A stretch of DNA of 64,000 nt from DATLLN01 sp963720885 (GTDB lineage Bacteria > Actinomycetota > Thermoleophilia > Gaiellales > JAICJC01): assembly GCA_963720885.1 (NCBI GenBank), contig CAVRGW010000005.1, positions 682,001 to 746,000 on the forward strand, in the 5' to 3' direction. How positions within the stretch are numbered: the first letter of the stretch is position 1; each line of letters starts with the position of its first letter. The position numbers and the translations under genes were made by a program. The notes under the pieces are model-generated. The model saw only the letters and a list, made by a program, of their open reading frames with translations, was not told where the DNA came from and did not search any database. Positions 59,017-64,000 of this stretch are shown piece by piece.

Positions 59017-60850
59017 GGATCGACGAGATCACCGACCTGGCCGTGTCCGCCACCGAGCCGCCGGCGGACACGGCCGCCCGAATGGGCGCGGTCTCGACCT
59101 GCCAGGCGAGGTCGAGCGCCCGGCCGCCCATTCCGGCTGCCGTCGCCACCCAGCCCGGATGGCGGTACAGGTACCCGGCGACCACGATGCCCGCCCCCAC
59201 GGCGATCAGCGCCAGCCCGACCGGCGGGATCGCGGTGCCCACCACCACGCCGACGACCATGCCGGCCGCCATCAGCCCCGAACCCGCGGACTGCAGCCCG
59301 TAGCCGATGCGGTCGCGCCTGCGGCGGGCGGTGTACGCCTGCCAGCCGAACGTGACGGCGGCGAAGGCGTTGCCCAGCAGGCTGGCCCTCGCCGCCAGCA
59401 GCCCGAAGCCGCTCAGCGCCAGGCCGTCGGTGCCCCACAGCTGCACCGCGTCGACCGCCGCCTCGGCCGCATCCCAGCCGGAGCCGGCCATGCCGGCCAG
59501 ATCGCCCGTGTCGCCCGGGAGCAGCGATGCCGCGGTCAGCCCCAACCGGCCGGCGTTGCGCACGGCGGCGAAGGCCTGCGGCGCGACGTGGCTACCCCGT
59601 TCGGCCACCTGGGCGAGCGCCCGCTCGGCCCCCTCGGAGATCGCACCGCCGGTGTCTCCGAGACGCGAACCCAGGGAGGCGCCCACCCGCACCTGGGCCG
59701 GCGGGGCGCCCGGCACCGGCGAGCGGAACAGCGCGCCATCGCCGGTCGCATCCGCAGTCGTGCGCGGCAGCAGCCGCACCTCGGCCGCGAAACCGTCCCC
59801 CAGCGCCGAGCCTGACCCGTCCCGCAGCACCAACGCGGCCGCAGAGGCGCCGCCGAGCTGCGCGGCCACGGCCGCTTCGAGGCTCTCCGGGTGAGCGGTC
59901 ATGGCATCGGCCAGAGTGCGGGCAGCTGCCCGCGCGTCCGGCATCAACCCGAGGCGCACCTCCGAGGCGACCACGTGCGCGGGCACGTCGAACTCGCGGG
60001 CCGCGTCCAGCGCGGCATCAGGAACCGCGGCCGTCGGCGCCGGTCCGGCGGCCGCCAGGCTGCCGAAGCCGTCCCACCCGCCCGCCGCCAGCGGTTCGAA
60101 GCGGACGCGCGCGCCGGTGTGGGGCGCCACGATCACCGCCCCGGCGCCGGCGTAGATGCCGACGTGGTACGGCGCACCGGAGCCGGTGCCCTTGAACACG
60201 AGATCGCCGGGGGCCAGTGCGACTGACGGCGCAGGCCGCGCCATCGACCACAGTGTGGCGGCCGTCGGCCTGCCGGGCAACGGGATGCCGGCGGCCCGGT
60301 AGGCATAGCCCACCAGTCCCGAGCAGTCGAAGCCGCCCTCCGCACGGCTCTCGCCGCCCCACACGTACGGCCAGCCGATCTGGGCGGCCGCGGCGGCCAC
60401 GATCGCTGCCCGTCCCGTCAGCCCGTGCAGATCGACTGGCCGGAACCCCGCGCCGGGCAGCACCGCGCTGAACGTGACGCCGGCCCGGGACGTCGAGCTG
60501 ACGGCGTCGGATCTCCGGCCCGCGCCGGGAACGTCGCCGGTCGCGACTGCAGCGACCGTCACCTCCACGCCGGTCGGTAGCCCGCCGTCGGCCAGCGGCG
60601 TCACGGCGGTCACCCGAGCACCGTTCGCGGCCGCCGTCCGCTCCGCCGCGGCCCGCAGCGATGCCTGGTCGGCAAACGGATCTGACGCCAGGATGCGGGC
60701 GGCGGAGATCGCCGCCATGTCCGCTGCGGTCTGCCCACGGCCGCCCGCATCGCCCACGCGTGCCAGATGCATCAGCACGGCGCCGCCGACGACCAGCACC
60801 AGGGCGAGCGCCACCGCCAGCGGCGCGACCTGCCCGCGCTCCCGGCTCAC
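59003..60850 (-). CDS. TadE-like/NlpC-P60 fusion protein
   Basis: 615 residues. An N-terminal TadE/TadG-like anchor (RGQVAPLAVALALVLVVGGAVLMHLARVGD, TAADMAAISAAR) leads to an NlpC/P60 cysteine peptidase domain with Cys 176 in GGFDCSGLV and His 229 and His 244, the catalytic triad. A long Ala-rich helical region and three hydrophobic stretches follow, ending in a possible membrane-inserted tail. The GTG overlaps the preceding small TadE gene (GTGA). A peptidoglycan-cutting pilus-linked protein is a reasonable reading; the fusion is unusual. Confidence 0.8.
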   Translation of the reverse strand: MSRERGQVAPLAVALALVLVVGGAVLMHLARVGDAGGRGQTAADMAAISAARILASDPFADQASLRAAAERTAAANGARVTAVTPLADGGLPTGVEVTVAAVATGDVPGAGRRSDAVSSTSRAGVTFSAVLPGAGFRPVDLHGLTGRAAIVAAAAAQIGWPYVWGGESRAEGGFDCSGLVGYAYRAAGIPLPGRPTAATLWSMARPAPSVALAPGDLVFKGTGSGAPYHVGIYAGAGAVIVAPHTGARVRFEPLAAGGWDGFGSLAAAGPAPTAAVPDAALDAAREFDVPAHVVASEVRLGLMPDARAAARTLADAMTAHPESLEAAVAAQLGGASAAALVLRDGSGSALGDGFAAEVRLLPRTTADATGDGALFRSPVPGAPPAQVRVGASLGSRLGDTGGAISEGAERALAQVAERGSHVAPQAFAAVRNAGRLGLTAASLLPGDTGDLAGMAGSGWDAAEAAVDAVQLWGTDGLALSGFGLLAARASLLGNAFAAVTFGWQAYTARRRRDRIGYGLQSAGSGLMAAGMVVGVVVGTAIPPVGLALIAVGAGIVVAGYLYRHPGWVATAAGMGGRALDLAWQVETAPIRAAVSAGGSVADTARSVISSIPTPW

Positions 60851-61137
60851 GGCAGCCGGGCCGTGCGCGTCAGCTCGATGGCCGGCAGCCCGGGCAGCGC
60901 CGGCACCTCGACCGTGACCGACACCGCGTCGTCGCGGACGACAACGTCGGCCTGCTCGGTCAGACGCGCCGGCAGGGGACGGCCTTCCGCGGCCAGCACC
61001 GACGCCTGGTCGGCGATCCGCCCGGCCTGCTGCGCCGCCGAGAAGACGAGCACGAGCTGCACAACCCCGAGCGCGCACAGCGCCAGCAGCATCGCGGCGG
61101 CGACGGTCTCCACACTGGCCTGGCCGCGCTGGCTCAC
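60847..61137 (-). CDS. TadE-like pseudopilin-type protein 1
   Basis: 96 residues. RGQASVETVAAAMLLALCALGVVQLVLVFSA is the TadE head: short, Gly-cleavable N-terminus, Glu at position 5 of the mature protein, then one hydrophobic helix. The rest is a small beta domain (VVVRDDAVSVTVEVPALPG). GTG overlaps the stop of the previous TadE gene and its own stop overlaps the NlpC/P60 gene. Confidence 0.8.
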   Translation of the reverse strand: MSQRGQASVETVAAAMLLALCALGVVQLVLVFSAAQQAGRIADQASVLAAEGRPLPARLTEQADVVVRDDAVSVTVEVPALPGLPAIELTRTARLP

Positions 61138-61466
61138 CCGTCCACCTCTGCCGCGCTGGCCGAGACGAACGGCGCGAATCCGGGCACGATCGACGGCACG
61201 CGGACACGGACCGACACCTCGCCGTCGGCCGTACGCACGTCGAGCCCATCGCGCATGGAGGCGGGCAGCGCCGAGCGCGCGGCATCCCGCACAGGCTCGC
61301 GGCCCAGCGCGGCGCGCGCCGCCTGGCGGGCGGCATCGTGAGCCTCCACGGCCGTCCAGCCGATCAGGACGCCCTGCCACGCGGCGACGGCCAGCACCAC
61401 GACCACCGGCAGCAGGATCATCGTCTCCACGGCAGCCTGTCCTCGCTGAGCGTCCACGAAGCACAT
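61134..61466 (-). CDS. TadE-like pseudopilin-type protein 2
   Basis: 110 residues. RGQAAVETMILLPVVVVLAVAAW repeats the TadE head (RGQ-A-VE), followed by AHDAARQAARAAL and a beta tail VSVRVRVPSIVPGFAPF. First of the three-gene set with TadE-1 and the NlpC/P60 fusion, all linked by GTGA overlaps. ATG 61466 chosen; GTG 61457 possible. No prepilin peptidase or ATPase gene is nearby. Confidence 0.8.
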   Translation of the reverse strand: MCFVDAQRGQAAVETMILLPVVVVLAVAAWQGVLIGWTAVEAHDAARQAARAALGREPVRDAARSALPASMRDGLDVRTADGEVSVRVRVPSIVPGFAPFVSASAAEVDG

Positions 61467-61544
61467 CCTCGGTCCGCCGCCTGTCACGGAACAACGCGCA
61501 CGCGGTGCCGAGTCTGTGCCGAAGTGCGCTGCTACGATCGAACC

Positions 61545-62300
61545 ATGAGCGAGAGCGACAACGGCGCCGCACCGAACAACAGCGCCGGCGAGGACCGCCA
61601 GTTCGTCCACTTCAGCTTCTACAAGCTCGATCGGGCGTTCCGCGGACTGCCGGCCGCCGAGCGGGAGGCGGCACGGGACGAGTTCGCGGCGGTCGTCGAG
61701 CGGTTCTCCGAACAGTTCGCGATCCGCGCCTATTCGATGTTCGGCCTGCGGCCCGACGCCGACCTGATGCTGTGGAAGGTGTCGGAGCGGCTCGAGGACT
61801 TCCAGGAGCTGGCGACGGCGCTCCACCAGACGACGCTCGGCCGTTACCTGGAGACCCCGTACGCGTACCTGTCGATGACGCGGCGGTCGCAGTACGTCAA
61901 GGGCGAGGGCCGCTCGATGCACAAGCGCGGCCGGATCCTGTGGGACCCCGAGTCGCGATACCTGCTGATCTACCCGATGGTCAAGACCCGCGACTGGTAT
62001 CAGCTGTCGAAGCCGGCGCGGCAGGGGATCATGAACGAGCACATCGCCACCGGGCACCAGTTCCCGACGGTCAAGATCAACACGACGTACTCGTTCGGCA
62101 TCGACGACCAGGAGTTCGTCGTGGCATTCGAGACCGACTACGTCGGCGACTTCCTCGACCTGATGATGACCCTGCGCGAGACCGAGGCGAGCCGCTACAC
62201 GGAGCGCGATACGCCGATCTTCACGTGCAGCGCGATGGGCGTCCGCGAGGCGCTCGACTCGCTCGGCCTGACCGGCGAGATCGTGACGTCCGGCATTTAG
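61545..62300 (+). CDS. hemQ: Coproheme decarboxylase HemQ (chlorite-dismutase family)
   Basis: 251 residues. QFVHFSFYKLDRAFRGLP start, YAYLSMTRRSQYVKGE with the reactive Tyr region, LIYPMVKTRDWYQL and the proximal-His segment ATGHQFPTV. Gram-positive HemQ converts coproheme to haem b, the last step of the coproporphyrin-dependent pathway, which supports an actinobacterial host. ATG 61545 follows a region with AACC ATGAGCGAG context. No neighbouring hem gene is in the window. Confidence 0.93.
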   Translation: MSESDNGAAPNNSAGEDRQFVHFSFYKLDRAFRGLPAAEREAARDEFAAVVERFSEQFAIRAYSMFGLRPDADLMLWKVSERLEDFQELATALHQTTLGRYLETPYAYLSMTRRSQYVKGEGRSMHKRGRILWDPESRYLLIYPMVKTRDWYQLSKPARQGIMNEHIATGHQFPTVKINTTYSFGIDDQEFVVAFETDYVGDFLDLMMTLRETEASRYTERDTPIFTCSAMGVREALDSLGLTGEIVTSGI

Positions 62301-62341
62301 GAGCGGTTGGCTCCGGCCGGACGCGCGGGTACCGTGGTGGA

Positions 62342-62494
62342 ATGACAGATACCCCCTGGCAGCCGTACATGCCGGCCGACATCTACCACCGGTACGTGGT
62401 GCCGTGGCTGAACGCCCCGGCCGCGCAAGCGCCCCGCGAGCCCGCTCCGGCGCCGATCAACGTGGTCGACCCCAAGCAGCAGCCCGACCGCTGA
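62342..62494 (+). CDS. Small hypothetical protein downstream of hemQ
   Basis: 50 residues, Pro-rich (WQPYMPADIYHRYVVPWLNAP then a Pro/Ala tail). No family recognised. It follows hemQ by 41 bases on the same strand with GGTGGA near -10 and ends 3 bases before the convergent corA stop. Confidence 0.45.
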   Translation: MTDTPWQPYMPADIYHRYVVPWLNAPAAQAPREPAPAPINVVDPKQQPDR

Positions 62495-62497
62495 CGG

Positions 62498-63473
62498 CTA
62501 GATCCAGCGCCGCCGTCGGAACAGGTAGAGCAGCGCCACGATCGCCACAACCTCCGTGCCGATGCCGTACAGCCAGAAGTCGCGGGCGCTCGTCACGTTG
62601 CGGACCATGTAGGCGAAGTTCTGGCCGAAGAACCCGACGATGAAGCTCAGCGGCAGGAACACGGTCGCGATCATCGCCAGCTGCTTCATCACCGCGTTCA
62701 GCCGGTTGGAGACACTCGACAGGTAGACGTCCATCGCGCTCGACAGCAGGTCGCGGTACGTGTCAAGCAGGTCGCTGATCCGGATCAGGTGGTCGTACAC
62801 GTCGCGGAAATACCGCTCGTCCTCCGCCGTGACGCCCGGCAGGTCCTCGCTGCCGGCCGAGACCGACCCGAACAGGTCGCGCTGCGCCGTCACCACCTTG
62901 CGGACGCCCACCAACCGCCGTTTGAGGTGGAAGATCTCCTGCAGCACCGAGTCATCGGGTGAGGCGAAGGTGCGATCCTCGAGGGCGTCGATCCGCTCGT
63001 CGAAGTCGTTGAGCAGCGGGTAGAAGCTCTCGGTCATCGAGTCGACGATCCGGTAGAGCAGGACCGAGCTGCGCTCGAACGGGCGGTGATGCCGTTCGGC
63101 CGCCTCGCGCAGCCGCTGGAACGCCGGGGCGACGTCGTGGTGCACCGACACCAGGTACGTGCCGTTGTAGAAGACGTGCGACTCGACCAGCCCGTCCTCG
63201 TCCGGCGAGGCGCCGTAGATCACCATGAAGGCGAAGCCGTCGTAGCTGTCGAGCTTGGGCCGCTGGCCGAACATGCGGGAGTCCTCGAGAGCCAAGCGGA
63301 TGGAAGCCGAACACGTCGCTGAGCATCTGGAACTCGTCCTCGCCCGGCGTGCGCACGTCCAGCCAGAAGGACTCGCCCGAGGCGTGCGCTCGCTCGACAG
63401 CGGCGCGGTCGACGTCGCGCTGAAGCGTGCCGTCGGCGTTCATCAGGAAGAGCGCGCTGCCCTGCTGGGCCAC
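62498..63473 (-). CDS. corA: CorA family magnesium transporter, frame broken near 63294
   Basis: Two frames join into one CorA protein of about 324 residues: the first (GTG 63473) holds the cytoplasmic head SFWLDVRTPGEDEFQMLSDVFGFHP; after an extra base in CCAAGCGG at 63294-63295 the second carries LALEDSRMFGQRPKLDSYDGFAF, a long helical funnel and the two C-terminal membrane helices with the ion-filter motif seen here as GFFGQNF in place of YGMNF. CorA takes up Mg2+. The +1 break matches the others in this window. Confidence 0.85.
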
Positions 63474-63520
63474 CCGGCCAGTCTAGGAAGCGGTGCGGTC
63501 GGCGCCGCAGGATCCGGCGC

Positions 63521-63898
63521 CTACAGCGTGTACCGCTTCGATTCCTGCCAGGCGTAGAAGATCGCGAACGCCCCGGCGAGGAAGACCACCAGCACCGGCA
63601 GCCAGAAGGCGCCCAGCTCGACCAGCCCGAACTGGGCCAGCGAGAACAGGGCCAGCGTGACCGTCACGGCACCCATCCCCAGATAGAGGATCGAGCGCTC
63701 GCGATCGGGCATCAGCGAGATCGCCATCCGGTTCTCCTGGTACCAGCGGTACCCGAAGTACCACATCAGGCAGATGAAGATGACCGCGATCGCGCCGGAG
63801 ATCGCCGCGGCGATGCGGGCGGACGTCTCCGAGAAGACCGTCGCGATCAGCGCCAGGCCGACCACGATCAGCAGGGCGCGGACGGTGTCCCGGCTCAT
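63521..63898 (-). CDS. Membrane protein of unknown function
   Basis: 125 residues with four hydrophobic segments (starting LLIVVGLALIATVF and ending LVVFLAGAFAIFYAW) and a polar segment FGYRWYQENRMAISLMPDRE between the second and third. No family recognised. Its ATG overlaps the stop of the upstream gene by one base (TGATG), so they form a pair of small membrane proteins. Confidence 0.65.
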   Translation of the reverse strand: MSRDTVRALLIVVGLALIATVFSETSARIAAAISGAIAVIFICLMWYFGYRWYQENRMAISLMPDRERSILYLGMGAVTVTLALFSLAQFGLVELGAFWLPVLVVFLAGAFAIFYAWQESKRYTL

Positions 63899-64000
63899 CA
63901 GTGCGGCCCCGTCATGTACGCGCGCACCCCGAGCGCCGCGACGAGCGCTGATCCGATCGAGAAGTAGAGGATGTTGCGGCGGCCGTCGTCACTGCGCAGA
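63898..64000 (-). CDS. Partial small membrane protein, runs off the window
   Basis: C-terminal 33 codons only: RRNILYFSIGSALVAALGVRAYMTGPH then a stop at 63898. One hydrophobic helix is visible; the 5' part lies beyond the right edge. It is coupled to the next gene through TGATG. No family can be assigned. Confidence 0.5.
   Translation of the reverse strand, partial: LRSDDGRRNILYFSIGSALVAALGVRAYMTGPH

Overview
The window is about 64 kb of GC-rich bacterial chromosome with very dense coding, many GTG starts and many NTGA stop/start overlaps. Gene content points to an actinobacterium: WhiA, a YvcK-like protein, a HemQ-type coproheme decarboxylase, an Rv2578c-type radical SAM protein, a primary sigma factor, a PspA homologue and a DUF3467 protein. 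A lineage near Thermoleophilia/Solirubrobacterales is my inference from the gene set, not something proven here. No rRNA, CRISPR array, insertion sequence or phage structural gene was seen.

Layout. (a) 0.2-5.4 kb, minus strand: a six-gene overlapping operon: metallophosphoesterase, cyclic-2,3-diphosphoglycerate synthetase, 2-phosphoglycerate kinase, GlpX fructose-1,6-bisphosphatase, an enoyl-CoA hydratase-like protein and a MIP18/SufT-like protein. (b) 5.4-12.5 kb: a small nuclease-like gene with hpt, an ABC-F ATPase, a radical SAM protein, pspA, and a cytochrome c maturation set (ccmE, ccmF, a CcmI-like gene). (c) 12.6-25.9 kb: exported proteins, a GH3 hydrolase, sthA, a TadG/vWA protein, a TetR regulator, the primary sigma factor, AlkZ-like, DsbA-like, amidinotransferase, GNAT and cupin genes. 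(d) 25.9-31.0 kb: an RNA-rich island. A small RNA gene with a promoter and intrinsic terminator and further structured elements lead into a run of 21 tightly packed tRNA genes, then a Ro60/Rsr (TROVE plus vWA) gene, then two more tRNAs and a hairpin. The 23 tRNAs together have an acceptor for all 20 amino acids. (e) 31-50 kb: xthA, a Rieske protein, a single ordinary tRNA-Gly, a redoxin-like protein, epoxide hydrolase, CPA antiporter, Ig-like and DUF5666-like exported proteins, MFS transporter, photolyase, a beta-lactamase-like serine hydrolase, argS, M48 peptidase, an ECF sigma factor. (f) 50-58.4 kb, minus strand: uvrC, yvcK, whiA, then gap-pgk-tpiA-gpmI, the last four joined by ATGA overlaps. 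(g) 58.5-64 kb: beta-carbonic anhydrase, a TadE/TadE/NlpC-P60 cluster, hemQ, corA and small membrane proteins.

The central-carbon genes fit together: gap, pgk, tpiA and gpmI run lower glycolysis, glpX serves gluconeogenesis, and the 2-PGK/cPGS pair can draw 2-phosphoglycerate into (cyclic) 2,3-diphosphoglycerate, a solute best known from thermophilic methanogens. The most unusual region is the Ro60-tRNA island at 26.4-31.0 kb.

Sequence quality matters for reading this window. Single-base insertions break uvrC seven times and gap, corA, an AlkZ-like gene and a RibD-C-type gene once each, and one extra G sits in a tRNA-Trp acceptor stem. Every break I could resolve is a +1 insertion, which suggests assembly or base-calling error more than gene decay.
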